NCBI RefSeq assembly: GCF_902502825.2
Contig: NZ_LR723670.1
Location: 1,426,001-1,490,000 of the forward strand
Direction: 5' to 3'
DNA from: Pseudorhizobium flavum
GTDB taxonomy: Bacteria > Pseudomonadota > Alphaproteobacteria > Rhizobiales > Rhizobiaceae
DNA length: 64,000 nt
Positions 39,644 to 48,402 of this stretch are shown in pieces (the first letter of the stretch is position 1; every line of letters starts with the position of its first letter). Position numbers and translations under genes: made by a program. Below the pieces are notes generated by a model. It saw only the letters and a list, made by a program, of their open reading frames with translations. It made no database searches and had not been told where the DNA came from.

Positions 39644-40933
39644 TCACAGCGAATGGACGCATTTGCCACCCACATAGGTCGCGATCGCGCGGCCGGAAAA
39701 GCGGGCATCTTCGAAGGGCGTGTTCTTCGACCGGGACAGCAGAGCATCCTTCGAGACGATCCATGGCTCGTCGAGGTCGATCAGCGTGATGTCGGCTCTC
39801 GCGCCCGGCTTCAGCGTGCCGGCATCGAGCCCGAAGATCTGCGCCGGGCGCGTCGACATCGCGTCGATCAGGCGCATGAGAGAGACGTGGCCCGAGTGAT
39901 GCAGGCGCAGCGCCGCGGCCAGCATTGTCTCGAGGCCCACGGCTCCGTCGGCGGCATCGGCAAAGGGAAGGCGTTTCGTATCCACGTCCTGCGGATCGTG
40001 GGACGAGACGATGATGTCGATTGTCCCGTCGGCCAGCGCCTCGACCATGGCGGTCCGATCGTCTTCCGTGCGCAGCGGCGGCGAGAGCTTGAAGAAGGTC
40101 CGGTACTCGCCGATGTCGTTCTCGTTGAGGCAGAGGTGATTGATCGAGATGCCGCAAGTTACGTTTGCGCCGCGTCTGCGGGCGGTCCGGATCGCCTCGG
40201 CCGATTCCGTCACGGAGATCTTCGCGGCATGATACTTCGCCCGGGTCAGGCCGGCCATCCTGAGGTCGCGTTCGAGGGGAATGATTTCCGCTTCCTTCGG
40301 CACACCGGCGAGCCCAAGCCAGCTGGCGAACAGGCCCTCGTTCATGACGCCGTTGCCGATATAGGTTTCCCGGGGCTCGAGTGCGACGACGGCGCCGTAT
40401 TCTCGTGCATAGGTCATGGCCCGGCGCAGCACGAGCGTGTCCGGCAGCGCATGGCGGCCATTGGTGAAGGCGACGGCACCCGCCTGCTGCAGCAGGCCGA
40501 TCTCGGTCATTTCATCGCCGTGGAGCCCCTTCGTCAGGGCCGCGGCAGGGTGCACGTTGACGATCGCCGTGTCGCGCGCAGTCTTCTTCACAAACTCGAC
40601 GAGCGCGATGTCGTCGAGGACAGGATCGGTGTCGGGCATCATGATGAAGGATGTGACACCACCCGCAGCAGCGGCGCGGCTGGCCGACTCGATCGTCTCG
40701 CGGTGTTCTGCCCCAGGCTCGCCGACAAAGACACGCGCATCCACCAGGCCGGGAACGGCCAGAAGCCCCTTGCAGTCGCGAACTTCGGCACCATCTGGTG
40801 CACCCTGGTTGTGAGCCTCGGCGCCGGCGGCAAGGATACGGCCATCATCGCCGATGATGATGGATCCCATCTCGTCCAGATTGCGGGACGGGTCGACGAT
40901 GCGGGCATTGTTCAGGACGAGGGAGCGCGTCAT
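39644..40933 (-). CDS. pyrC: Dihydroorotase homologue, probably non-catalytic (PyrC' type)
   Basis: The 429-residue protein is homologous to class I dihydroorotases but lacks key active-site residues. The usual DxHxH metal motif reads DARVF (residues 65-69). The TDHAPH segment with the catalytic Asp reads SSHDPQ (residues 310-315). The TPHH segment reads SINH. Other parts, such as [11 protein letters not shown] and PPLRTEDDR, are well conserved, so this is not a decaying gene. Pseudomonas has a similar inactive PyrC' that is needed to assemble aspartate transcarbamoylase. The start overlaps the pyrB stop by 4 bases (ATGA). An active dihydroorotase should be encoded elsewhere. Confidence 0.9.
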   Translation of the reverse strand: MTRSLVLNNARIVDPSRNLDEMGSIIIGDDGRILAAGAEAHNQGAPDGAEVRDCKGLLAVPGLVDARVFVGEPGAEHRETIESASRAAAAGGVTSFIMMPDTDPVLDDIALVEFVKKTARDTAIVNVHPAAALTKGLHGDEMTEIGLLQQAGAVAFTNGRHALPDTLVLRRAMTYAREYGAVVALEPRETYIGNGVMNEGLFASWLGLAGVPKEAEIIPLERDLRMAGLTRAKYHAAKISVTESAEAIRTARRRGANVTCGISINHLCLNENDIGEYRTFFKLSPPLRTEDDRTAMVEALADGTIDIIVSSHDPQDVDTKRLPFADAADGAVGLETMLAAALRLHHSGHVSLMRLIDAMSTRPAQIFGLDAGTLKPGARADITLIDLDEPWIVSKDALLSRSKNTPFEDARFSGRAIATYVGGKCVHSL

Positions 40934-41871
40934 GTCCGCGGCCCCTGGTTTTGCGAGAGAAGCAGCGTCTCCATCACCGCCATGCGCACGGCAACCCCCA
41001 TTTCAACCTGTTGCTCGATCACGCTCTGCGGGCCGTCCGCGACCTCCGAAGCAATCTCCACCCCGCGGTTCATCGGGCCGGGATGCATGACAAGAGCATC
41101 CTCCTTGGCAGCTTTCAGCTTCTCGGCGTTCAGGCCGTAGAAATGGAAGTACTCGCGGACCGAGGGAACGAAGGAGCCCGACATGCGCTCGCGCTGGAGA
41201 CGCAGCATCATCACCACGTCGGCATCCTTCAGACCTTCCTCCATAGAGTGGAAGACCTCGGCGCCCATTTGGGCGATGCCAGAGGGGAGGAGAGTTGCCG
41301 GCGCAACAACGCGCACTCGCGCCCCCATGGCGTTCAGCAACAGAATGTTGGAGCGGGCCACCCGCGAATGCAGGACGTCGCCGCAGATGGCGACGATGAT
41401 GCGCGACAGCTTGCCCTTCGCGCGGCGGATCGTCAGCGCGTCGAGCAGCGCCTGCGTCGGGTGCTCGTGCTGGCCATCGCCTGCGTTCACGACCGAACAT
41501 GCGACCTTCTGCGCCAGAAGGGCTGCCGCGCCGGCCGAGGAATGCCGCAGCACCAGCACGTCGGGGTGCATGGCGTTCAGCGTCATCGCCGTGTCGATCA
41601 GCGTCTCGCCTTTCTTAACTGATGAATTGCCGACGGACATGTTCATCACGTCGGCACCCAGCCGCTTGCCGGCGAGTTCGAAGGAAGATTGCGTGCGCGT
41701 GGAGGCTTCGAAGAACAGGTTGATCTGGGTCAGGCCCCGCAGCGTCGAGGTCTTCTTTTCCCGCTGCCGGCTGATCTGGACGGCTTCGTCGGCCTTGTCC
41801 AGAAGATAGGTGATATCCTGTTCGGTGAGGCCCTTGATGCCAAGGAGGTGGCGGTGAGGGAAGAAGACCAT
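40930..41871 (-). CDS. pyrB: Aspartate carbamoyltransferase catalytic subunit
   Basis: This enzyme joins carbamoyl phosphate and aspartate in pyrimidine synthesis. The 313-residue protein shows the carbamoyl-phosphate loop [13 protein letters not shown] near residues 53-65, [11 protein letters not shown], and [11 protein letters not shown] near the C-terminus. No regulatory subunit gene (pyrI) is nearby. It overlaps the PyrC'-type gene by 4 bases, an arrangement like that of dodecameric PyrB-PyrC' enzymes. It begins the pyrB-pyrC-plsY-dprA unit. Confidence 0.97.
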   Translation of the reverse strand: MVFFPHRHLLGIKGLTEQDITYLLDKADEAVQISRQREKKTSTLRGLTQINLFFEASTRTQSSFELAGKRLGADVMNMSVGNSSVKKGETLIDTAMTLNAMHPDVLVLRHSSAGAAALLAQKVACSVVNAGDGQHEHPTQALLDALTIRRAKGKLSRIIVAICGDVLHSRVARSNILLLNAMGARVRVVAPATLLPSGIAQMGAEVFHSMEEGLKDADVVMMLRLQRERMSGSFVPSVREYFHFYGLNAEKLKAAKEDALVMHPGPMNRGVEIASEVADGPQSVIEQQVEMGVAVRMAVMETLLLSQNQGPRT

Positions 41872-41992
41872 GAGGCGTCTCCGCTTGCGTTCGGGCGTCT
41901 ATAATGACTGACCGGGAAACCGGCAAGCGAAGGGGTGGGAAAAGTCCGTTCATCCTCATGCATTTTTCAGAGAAACGGGCTAGAAGCCAAGC

Positions 41993-43645
41993 ATGACACA
42001 GAATAGCCGGACCGAACAAAAGCTTGCCGAACTGAACCAGCCCCAGCCCTGGTCCGGCATCAATGCCTATCGATCTGACCCGCTGATCGTTGATCTGACC
42101 GCCGGTCTGCACCGCAGCCTGCGCGAGGAGTTCGATTCGCTCGGCCACTACGCCACTTCGCCGGAGGCACAGGAACTGGCGCGGATGGCGAACGAAAGTC
42201 CGCCGAAGCTTCGCACCCACGGACCCCGCGGTGAGCGGCTGGATGTCGTGGAGTTCCACCCGGCCTGGCACGCGCTAATGCGTCGCTCCATGTCCATCGG
42301 GCTGCACTCGTCGGTCTGGGAGAGCATCGCGGACGCCAAAGGGAGCGAGCACAAGGCGCGGGCTACACGCTTCTACCTGACGGCGCAGCTCGAATGCGGC
42401 CACCTCTGTCCGCTGACGATGACCAGCGCCTCCGTCGCTGCCCTCATGGCCTCGCCGCGTGTCCAGAAGGAATGGGCACCGAAGATCCTGTCGAGGAAAT
42501 ACGATTCATCAAACCGGCCGGCGCTGCAGAAGAATGCCATCACCCTCGGCATGGGCATGACCGAGAAGCAGGGCGGCACGGACGTGCGGGCCAACCGCTC
42601 GACCGCAGAGCGCGTAGGTGAGGGCATCTATCGTCTTTCCGGGCACAAGTGGTTCATGTCCGCGCCTATGAGCGACGCCTTCGTGATGCTGGCGAAGACC
42701 AACGAGGGCATTGGCTGCTTCCTCGTTCCGCGCTTGCTGGAGGACGGCTCGGCCAACGGGCTGCAGTTCCAGCGCCTGAAGGACAAGCTCGGCAACCGCT
42801 CCAACGCCTCCTCTGAGGTCGAGTTCACGGATGCCTTCGGCTACCTGCTGGGCGAGCCGGGCGCCGGGATACGCACCATTCTAGACATGGTCACCCTGAC
42901 GCGGCTCGACTGCGCGCTGGCTTCAGCCGGCATAATGCGCGCCTCGCTGGCCGAAGCGGTCCACCACTGCCGCGGCCGCACCGTCTTCGGCAAGAACCTT
43001 ATCGACCAGCCGCTGATGACGCGGGTTCTGGCCGACATGGCGCTTGATGTTGCGGCCGCGACAGCACTCGCCTTCCGGCTCGCCGACGCCTTTGACCGCG
43101 CAGCAAGCAGCCCGGTGGACGCAGCCTTCGCCCGCGTCATGACGCCGGTCATCAAGTACTGGAACTGCAAGATCGCGCCGTCGCTGATCTACGAGGCAAT
43201 GGAGTGCCTCGGCGGCAATGGATATGTCGAGGAGCGTCCGGTGGCGCGGCATTATCGGGAGGCACCGGTCAACGCGATCTGGGAAGGCTCCGGCAACGTC
43301 ATGGCGCTGGATGTCTTGCGCGTTTTGTCTCGCGGCAAGGACCTCTTCGATCTCGTCCTCTCCGGCTTTGAACGCGACCTTGGCGCTTCAGGCCGCAAAA
43401 CGATCGAGGTGCTGCGGGCAGCCATGGCGCTCTGCGAGACGGACGAGGGGGCGGCGCGCCTCCTGGTCGAGCAACTGGCGCTTGCCGCCGGTGCAGCCGA
43501 ACTGGCGCGGCTCGGCGCCGGCAAGATCGCGGACGCCTTCCTGGAAACGCGTCTCGCCGGCGGCTGGCGCTCGACCTATGGTATGCTCGATGCCCGCTTC
43601 GATGCGTCTTACATCGTTGACCTTCTCTATCCTGCAGCGAACTGA
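41993..43645 (+). CDS. AidB-like acyl-CoA dehydrogenase
   Basis: This 550-residue flavoprotein belongs to the AidB branch of acyl-CoA dehydrogenases, longer than the ~380-residue fatty-acid enzymes. Supporting segments are GMGMTEKQGGTDVRAN, the flavin-site region of AidB, and ECLGGNGYVEE with REAPVNAIWEGSGNVMALD near residues 404-437. E. coli AidB is induced by alkylating agents and binds DNA; whether this one does is unknown. The gene stands alone. It is divergent from pyrB (121-base gap) and its 3' end overlaps the AEC gene by 19 bases. Confidence 0.9.
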   Translation: MTQNSRTEQKLAELNQPQPWSGINAYRSDPLIVDLTAGLHRSLREEFDSLGHYATSPEAQELARMANESPPKLRTHGPRGERLDVVEFHPAWHALMRRSMSIGLHSSVWESIADAKGSEHKARATRFYLTAQLECGHLCPLTMTSASVAALMASPRVQKEWAPKILSRKYDSSNRPALQKNAITLGMGMTEKQGGTDVRANRSTAERVGEGIYRLSGHKWFMSAPMSDAFVMLAKTNEGIGCFLVPRLLEDGSANGLQFQRLKDKLGNRSNASSEVEFTDAFGYLLGEPGAGIRTILDMVTLTRLDCALASAGIMRASLAEAVHHCRGRTVFGKNLIDQPLMTRVLADMALDVAAATALAFRLADAFDRAASSPVDAAFARVMTPVIKYWNCKIAPSLIYEAMECLGGNGYVEERPVARHYREAPVNAIWEGSGNVMALDVLRVLSRGKDLFDLVLSGFERDLGASGRKTIEVLRAAMALCETDEGAARLLVEQLALAAGAAELARLGAGKIADAFLETRLAGGWRSTYGMLDARFDASYIVDLLYPAAN

Positions 43646-44562
43646 CCGGCCGCCATCAGCACGAGCGGAATGGTGAGGAAGGAGAAGACGGTCTGTACCG
43701 TCGCCGTCGCCGCGTAAAGCTCGGCGTCGCCCCCCATCTTCTTGGCGAGGATATAGCCGTTCATGGCCGTCGGCACGCCGGCGCTCAAACCGAGCAGCGT
43801 GATCGCAGGGCCGGTAACCCCGGCCATCAGTGCGGCTCCGATCATCACGACGGGAAAGAAGGCGAGTTTCAGCACCGTCGAGAACAGCACCAGCGGGTGC
43901 GGTTTCAACGCATCGGAGACACGCAGGCCAGCTCCCACGGCAATGAGCCCCAGGCTCAGCGCCGCCCGCGCCACGAGGTCTATAGTGGTCATCAAAGGCG
44001 CGTAGATCGGAATGCCGAGTTGGTTGACGAGGACGCCGAGCAGGCAACTGATGATCATTGGGTTGGTGATGATCCGCAAGGCAAAGGTGCCAAAGCCCAT
44101 ATGGGCGCCGGAGAACCTTAACAGCACGCCGACATTGATGAAGTTGATCGGCAGAATGATGGCCGCCATCACCAATGCTACGACGGTCAGCCCATAGTCT
44201 CCCGCGATCTTCTGCGCGATAGCCAGCGCTATGAAGGCGTTCCATCTGGTGGCAGTCTGGAAGACGGAGCTGAAGGCAGAGGCGGGGACGCCGATCCGCC
44301 TCAAGACCGGCCAGAGCGCCAGCACTAGCCCGCACATCGCCACCACGGCCGCGACAGCCGTAACCGCAATGGCGCTGATCTCCATGCTCGAAAAATCGGC
44401 TGTCGCCAGCGTGTGGAACAGCAGGGCTGGGAACAGGACGTAGTAGCCACACTGCTCAAGCCCCTCCCAGAAGGTCCCGTTGATGAGCGGGCTGCGCTTC
44501 AGCGCCACGCCCAGCAGGACCAGGAGGAAGATCGGCAGGATACTCTCGAAGATGATCAGCAT
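43627..44562 (-). CDS. AEC family transporter
   Basis: This is a membrane carrier of the auxin-efflux-carrier family, whose bacterial members move organic acids or amino acids. The 311-residue protein has about ten hydrophobic segments and begins MLIIFESILPIFLLVLLG, the usual start of the family. I chose the ATG at 44562; a TTG eight codons upstream is also open but has no clear ribosome binding site. The substrate cannot be read. A TetR regulator gene is divergent, and a palindrome between them suggests control by it. Confidence 0.85.
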   Translation of the reverse strand: MLIIFESILPIFLLVLLGVALKRSPLINGTFWEGLEQCGYYVLFPALLFHTLATADFSSMEISAIAVTAVAAVVAMCGLVLALWPVLRRIGVPASAFSSVFQTATRWNAFIALAIAQKIAGDYGLTVVALVMAAIILPINFINVGVLLRFSGAHMGFGTFALRIITNPMIISCLLGVLVNQLGIPIYAPLMTTIDLVARAALSLGLIAVGAGLRVSDALKPHPLVLFSTVLKLAFFPVVMIGAALMAGVTGPAITLLGLSAGVPTAMNGYILAKKMGGDAELYAATATVQTVFSFLTIPLVLMAAGQFAAG

Positions 44563-44649
44563 GAGGGCCAGTTCGGCTGTCGGCAAGAAGGCACCGAGGC
44601 TTATCTGCCGGTTGGCGCGGATGCAATCCTACGGTTTCTGTGAATGGAG

Positions 44650-44663
44650 AACGAGCGCTCATT
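44650..44663. promoter_or_regulatory. Candidate TetR operator
   Basis: AACGAGCGCTCATT contains the perfect 8-base palindrome GAGCGCTC, with partly matching flanks (6 of 7 positions symmetric per half). It lies between the divergent AEC and TetR genes and resembles common TetR-family operators. Confidence 0.5.
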
Positions 44664-44715
44664 GTGCGGGGCTGTCGGGCCGCTTATCGGCAGACAACGA
44701 GTTGGAGTGCCGGTC

Positions 44716-45360
44716 ATGCTTGCAGTACAGGAAGCTTTCGTTGATCCCCTGCCGGAGAAGCGCGTCAAGAATCGTGCGCAGACCGAAGCAGCGATCTTCC
44801 ACGCTGCGCGTGACCTCTTGGCGGAGGAGGGGTTCCAGGGGTTCGGCATCAATGCCATCGCCAGGCGCGCCGGCTGTGACAAGCAGTTGATCTACCGCTA
44901 CTACGGCGGACTGGACGGTCTTCTCGATGCCATCGGTGCCGATCTGGGCGACTGGGTCAAGGAACGGATTCCCGAAGACACGGGTGGAATGTTCGTTCTG
45001 ACCTATGGGGATCTGATGGAGCGGCTGTCCCTTCTCTACATGGACGCCCTGCGCAGCGATCCGCTCATATGCAAGATCATCGCCTGGGAGGTTTCGAAGG
45101 ATACGCCGCAGGTCCGCCGCCTTGCCGAGGCGCGCTCCAGGGCGCTGGCGAAGTGGCTCGACCGGATGCGTGGCAGCCTTTCTGCGCCGAAGGGCGTGGA
45201 TGCGCCAACGGCCAACGGCATTCTGTTTGCAGCCATCCAGCATCTGGTGATCTCGTCGGTGGTAACGGGTGAGTTCGCGGGCTTGCCGCTCCGAAGCGAC
45301 AAGGACTGGGACAAGGTCGCAGCGTCCATACGTCGTCTGGTGCGCGGCATCTACGGTTGA
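44716..45360 (+). CDS. TetR family transcriptional regulator
   Basis: This is a 214-residue DNA-binding regulator. The N-terminal helix-turn-helix domain (about residues 18-65) contains AIFHAARDLLAEEGFQGFGINAIARRAG followed in part by DKQLIYRYYGG, the recognition-helix region. The C-terminal part is a helical ligand and dimer domain. I prefer the ATG at 44716, with GGAG 8 bases upstream, to an in-frame ATG at 44644: the longer form would place the palindromic operator inside the gene and adds a non-typical N-terminus. It probably controls itself and the divergent AEC transporter. Confidence 0.87.
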   Translation: MLAVQEAFVDPLPEKRVKNRAQTEAAIFHAARDLLAEEGFQGFGINAIARRAGCDKQLIYRYYGGLDGLLDAIGADLGDWVKERIPEDTGGMFVLTYGDLMERLSLLYMDALRSDPLICKIIAWEVSKDTPQVRRLAEARSRALAKWLDRMRGSLSAPKGVDAPTANGILFAAIQHLVISSVVTGEFAGLPLRSDKDWDKVAASIRRLVRGIYG

Positions 45361-45402
45361 AAAAAGGCCCGGAAGAGGATTGATATCCATCCCCCGGGCC
45401 AG
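45360..45402 (-). terminator. Rho-independent terminator of the TctC-type gene
   Basis: On the minus strand a GGCCCGG / CCGGGCC stem encloses a further partial palindrome (GGAT-GGATATC-ATCC region) and is followed by six Ts. It sits about 40 bases after the stop at 45441. Confidence 0.75.
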
Positions 45403-45440
45403 GTCGAGACGGTGGCCGCCACACCGTCTCCTGGGAAAGG

Positions 45441-46451
45441 TTACTGTTTCGGGATGCCGGCCTTCTCGATGACGGCGCCCCACTTCTCGATGTCGGCCGC
45501 GAGCCGGTCGCCGATTTCCTGAGGCGTGCTCGAACGCGCTTCTACGCCAAGCTCGGCAAAGCGCTTCTGGACTGCCGGATCCGCCAGCACCTCGACGAGC
45601 GCCGCATTCAGCTTCTCCACCACTTCGGGAGGCGTGCCTGTCGGCGCAAAGATCGCGTTCCACGAGGTGACGTCGAAGCCTTCGACACCCTGTTCCTGCG
45701 CGGTTGCTAGATCGGGCAGGAGTTTCGAGCGCTCGGGACCGGAGGAGGCGAGCGCCACTGCCTGTCCCTGTTCCAGCGCCGCCTTCAGCGCCGTCTGGCT
45801 GTCGATGATGACGTCCAGTTCGTCGCCGAGGAGTGCGACGAGGAGATCCGGCGTCGCCTTGTAGGGCACGATGGTGAAGTCGATCCCGGCCGTGGACTTG
45901 AAGAGTTCAGCGGCGAGGTTCTGGCTGCTGCCGACGTTGATCGTGCCCACGTTGAGCATGCCGGGCTCTGCCTTGGCTGCCGCAAGGACATCGGCCAGCG
46001 TCGAGAACTTTCCTCCCTTCTTCGCCACGAAGACGAAGTCGAAATAGGCAAGGCTCGATACCGGAACGAAATCCTTCATCGGATCGAATTGCAGGTTCTC
46101 GAAGAGCGGCACGCTGATCGCCGTGCCGTTGGAGAGAAGTGCAAGGGTGTAGCCATCTGCCGGAGCGTTCAACGCCGCCCTTGCCGCGACCGAACCTGCC
46201 GCGCCCGGCTGGTTCATGATGATGATCTGCTTGCCGAGCTTCTTGCCGAGCGATTCGGCGACCACCCGCGAGGTGATGTCGGCGATGCCGCCGGGACCGA
46301 AGGGAAGGACGAGGGTGATGTCGCGCTCCGGATAATTTTGTTGAGCCCAGCCGACAGCAGGAGCTGCCGTCACCAGCAGTATAGCCGGCAGCAATGCCTT
46401 GATCATCGTGCGTCGGAAAATCCCCGTCCGCTTCGTCGTTGTCTTCGTCAT
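45441..46451 (-). CDS. Tripartite tricarboxylate transporter substrate-binding protein (TctC/Bug family)
   Basis: This is a periplasmic binding protein of the Bug/TctC family, which captures small carboxylates. The 336-residue protein starts at ATG 46451 with GGAGGAGG just upstream. Residues 1-38 form a signal peptide (after a basic start, LLPAILLVTAAPAVGWAQ). The family segment YPERDITLVLPFGPGGIADI is split over residues 41-60, and NQPGAAGSVAARA follows. No TctA or TctB membrane gene lies nearby, as is common for orphan Bug proteins. The linked amidohydrolase suggests an aromatic-derived or cyclic carboxylate; this is inference. Confidence 0.9.
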   Translation of the reverse strand: MTKTTTKRTGIFRRTMIKALLPAILLVTAAPAVGWAQQNYPERDITLVLPFGPGGIADITSRVVAESLGKKLGKQIIIMNQPGAAGSVAARAALNAPADGYTLALLSNGTAISVPLFENLQFDPMKDFVPVSSLAYFDFVFVAKKGGKFSTLADVLAAAKAEPGMLNVGTINVGSSQNLAAELFKSTAGIDFTIVPYKATPDLLVALLGDELDVIIDSQTALKAALEQGQAVALASSGPERSKLLPDLATAQEQGVEGFDVTSWNAIFAPTGTPPEVVEKLNAALVEVLADPAVQKRFAELGVEARSSTPQEIGDRLAADIEKWGAVIEKAGIPKQ

Positions 46452-46476
46452 GTCTTCCTCCTCCAGGTGTGTTTGT

Positions 46477-47340
46477 TCAGGTTGTAAAGCCGTAGAGCCG
46501 GGCTGGATTGTCGACCAGCAGCCGCTGCTGCTCCTCCGCGGTAGGCCCGATCCGGGCAACGAGATCGAGAAGATCCGCCTCGTCCACCGGCTCCTTCAGG
46601 TTGGGATGCGGGAAATCTGTGCCCCACAGCGTCCTCTCGGGGCTAGCCTCCACCAGCGCGCGGGCGAACGGAATGGCCGCATCGAAGGGATGCCGCGAGA
46701 TACGTTCGGAGCCGCAGACCTTGACCCAGCAGTCCTCGCGACGGGCGAGCTCCAGCAGGGACTGGAATGCCGGCTGCTGCGTCCCCAGTGCGGTGTCGAC
46801 GCGTCCCATATGGTCGATCACGAAGGGTATTGGCAGCCCCCGGATCATGTCGGAGAGCGGCACGATGTCGACCGCGTCAAGATGCAGGACGACATGCCAG
46901 CCTCGTCCCTTGATGCGGTCGATGACGCGGTCGAACACAACCATGTCCGGCGCGCCGCCCAGATGCTTGACGAAGTTGAACCGGACGCCGCGAACGCCTC
47001 CGTCGTGGAGCGCCTGCAGTGCCGTGTCGTCGAACGTGTCATCCACGATCGCGACACCCCGATAGCTGTCCGGGCGCCAGGCGATGGCATCGAGCATCGC
47101 CCGGTTGTCCGTGCCGTGGCAGCTCGCCTGCACGATCACGGCCCGCTCCAGACCGAGCCGCTCGTGAAGCGCGGCAAGTGCCTCCTTCGGTGCATCTTCC
47201 GGCGTGTAGCGCCGGTCAGGCGCATAGGGAAATACGGCGGCGGGGCCGAAGACATGGCAATGCGCGTCGCAGCTAAGCGCCGGCGCGGTGAAGTTAGGCT
47301 TGCGCTTCTGCTGGTCCTTGGGAGACGGGGCAGAGGTCAT
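46477..47340 (-). CDS. Amidohydrolase, 2-pyrone-4,6-dicarboxylate hydrolase-like
   Basis: This 287-residue TIM-barrel hydrolase belongs to the amidohydrolase superfamily (COG3618 type). The N-terminal CDAHCHVFGP gives the HxH pair, with PYAPDRRYTPEDAP just after it, which resembles LigI, the 2-pyrone-4,6-dicarboxylate lactonase of lignin-aromatic breakdown. Later residues are HLDAVD, VIDHMGR and WGTDFPHPN with the catalytic Asp. It starts directly after the stop of the TetR gene (TGAATG) and 25 bases before the TctC gene. The exact substrate is unknown; a different lactone or amide is possible. Confidence 0.85.
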   Translation of the reverse strand: MTSAPSPKDQQKRKPNFTAPALSCDAHCHVFGPAAVFPYAPDRRYTPEDAPKEALAALHERLGLERAVIVQASCHGTDNRAMLDAIAWRPDSYRGVAIVDDTFDDTALQALHDGGVRGVRFNFVKHLGGAPDMVVFDRVIDRIKGRGWHVVLHLDAVDIVPLSDMIRGLPIPFVIDHMGRVDTALGTQQPAFQSLLELARREDCWVKVCGSERISRHPFDAAIPFARALVEASPERTLWGTDFPHPNLKEPVDEADLLDLVARIGPTAEEQQRLLVDNPARLYGFTT

Positions 47341-48024
47341 TCAGATACTCGCTTTCCTGATGGTTTTGTTGTCTGCGGCTGCGACCACCGATGCCGTGTC
47401 CGAAAGGCTTCTAAAGCTGGCATAGGTCGCCTCGACAAGATGCTCGATGGCAGCGTCGCGGTCGTCGCCGTCCACCGCCCCATTGGAGAGGCGGGTGATG
47501 CGCTCGGGATTGATGAGGGCGTAGTAGAGACCGCCGAGGAGGAACTGGCTGCGCCAGACGAGGCTTTCCAGCGACGCACCCGGCACGCACTCTGCCAGCG
47601 CCTCGATGAAGGTCCGGCTGGTCTGGTCGAAGGCATCGGCGATGATCGCCTGCGCGTCCGGATTGCCTTCGGCGGAGAGAACGGCCCGCATGCGGGTAAA
47701 TTCCGCTCCGCCTCCGTCGCCGTCGGAAGAGGAGACAAATGCCGGTACCACGTAGGCCCGCAGGATCGCCATCAGGCGCTCGTCGGGATCGCTGATTCGC
47801 CGCGCTTCCCCGAGAAGCTCCAGGCGCCGCGCGTTCATGGGATGCGTGTGACGCTCGTAGATCTCCCGCAAAAGGTTTGCCTTGGAGCCGAAATGATAGG
47901 TCAGGCTCCCCACATTGACGCCTGCCGCCTTGGCCACGTCGCGGAGGGACACAGCATTGTAGCCGCTGCGGGAGAACAGCATGGCGGCGTTTCGCAGGAG
48001 GATCTCTTTTACGTTTGCTCGCAT
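47341..48024 (-). CDS. TetR family transcriptional regulator of the amidohydrolase/TctC unit
   Basis: This is a 227-residue regulator. The N-terminal domain (MRANVKEILLRNAAMLFSRS over the first 20 residues, then VSLRDVAKAAGVNVGSLTYHF) is a clear TetR helix-turn-helix. I start at ATG 48024; the frame is open far upstream but without a sensible sequence. A palindrome lies 2-21 bases before the start codon, which suggests autoregulation. The next gene begins directly at its stop, so regulator, hydrolase and binding protein should be one transcript. Confidence 0.9.
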   Translation of the reverse strand: MRANVKEILLRNAAMLFSRSGYNAVSLRDVAKAAGVNVGSLTYHFGSKANLLREIYERHTHPMNARRLELLGEARRISDPDERLMAILRAYVVPAFVSSSDGDGGGAEFTRMRAVLSAEGNPDAQAIIADAFDQTSRTFIEALAECVPGASLESLVWRSQFLLGGLYYALINPERITRLSNGAVDGDDRDAAIEHLVEATYASFRSLSDTASVVAAADNKTIRKASI

Positions 48025-48025
48025 T

Positions 48026-48045
48026 ATTTGTACACTTGTCCAAAT
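48026..48045. promoter_or_regulatory. Candidate operator 1 of the TetR gene
   Basis: ATTTGTACAC-TTGTCCAAAT is an inverted repeat with 8 of 10 positions symmetric. It directly precedes the TetR start codon and shares the half-site TTGTCCA with the palindrome at 48115. Confidence 0.55.
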
Positions 48046-48114
48046 TGTTCGGTCAGTCAATCGGCGAAGGGGCGGTGGCTGAAGATTTCTCCGCATTCGG
48101 GATTGGGAGTGTGG

Positions 48115-48133
48115 TTGTCCACAGATTGGACAA
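48115..48133. promoter_or_regulatory. Candidate operator 2 (perfect palindrome)
   Basis: TTGTCCA-CAGAT-TGGACAA is a perfect 7-bp inverted repeat with a 5-base centre, about 90 bases upstream of the TetR start. The half-site recurs in the element at 48026. Confidence 0.55.
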
Positions 48134-48191
48134 GCCGTTAACCATAGGTAAGGGTTTGCGTTGCTCTCCCGAACGGGAGGCCTAAGTTGGG

Positions 48192-48207
48192 TTAACCAAT
48201 CGTTAAC
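48192..48207 (+). promoter_or_regulatory. Full CtrA-type binding site
   Basis: TTAA-CCAATCG-TTAAC matches the CtrA consensus TTAA-N7-TTAAC exactly. A weaker relative, TTAA-N7-TAAG, lies about 55 bases before it (near 48138). It is 60-80 bases upstream of two small membrane-protein genes on the plus strand. Confidence 0.55.
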
Positions 48208-48270
48208 CATGGGCAGGGCGAGCCGTTGCTGCAGGGAACCCAACTTTCGGATCGCGCATTGCTGGGCATC

Positions 48271-48402
48271 ATGACGATGTTTTTCGCGGTGCTGGCGCTG
48301 GATATTGCCATCCCCGCGATCCTGCTGAGCCTGATGGCTTTGCTGAGATGGCTGCCGACGGTGGAGTTTCACCTCGTACAGCCGGGAAGGAGGACCGCAT
48401 GA
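48271..48402 (+). CDS. Small membrane protein (43 residues), coupled to the DUF6105 gene
   Basis: The frame from ATG 48271 encodes MTMFFAVLALDIAIPAILL and continues through one long hydrophobic helix to a basic tail ending GRRTA. Its stop overlaps the next start as ATGA, and the tail codons contain the next gene's ribosome binding site. An upstream TTG (48226 or 48259) could lengthen it. No homologue is recognised and no clear ribosome binding site is seen for the ATG, so it could be only a translated leader. Confidence 0.45.
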   Translation: MTMFFAVLALDIAIPAILLSLMALLRWLPTVEFHLVQPGRRTA

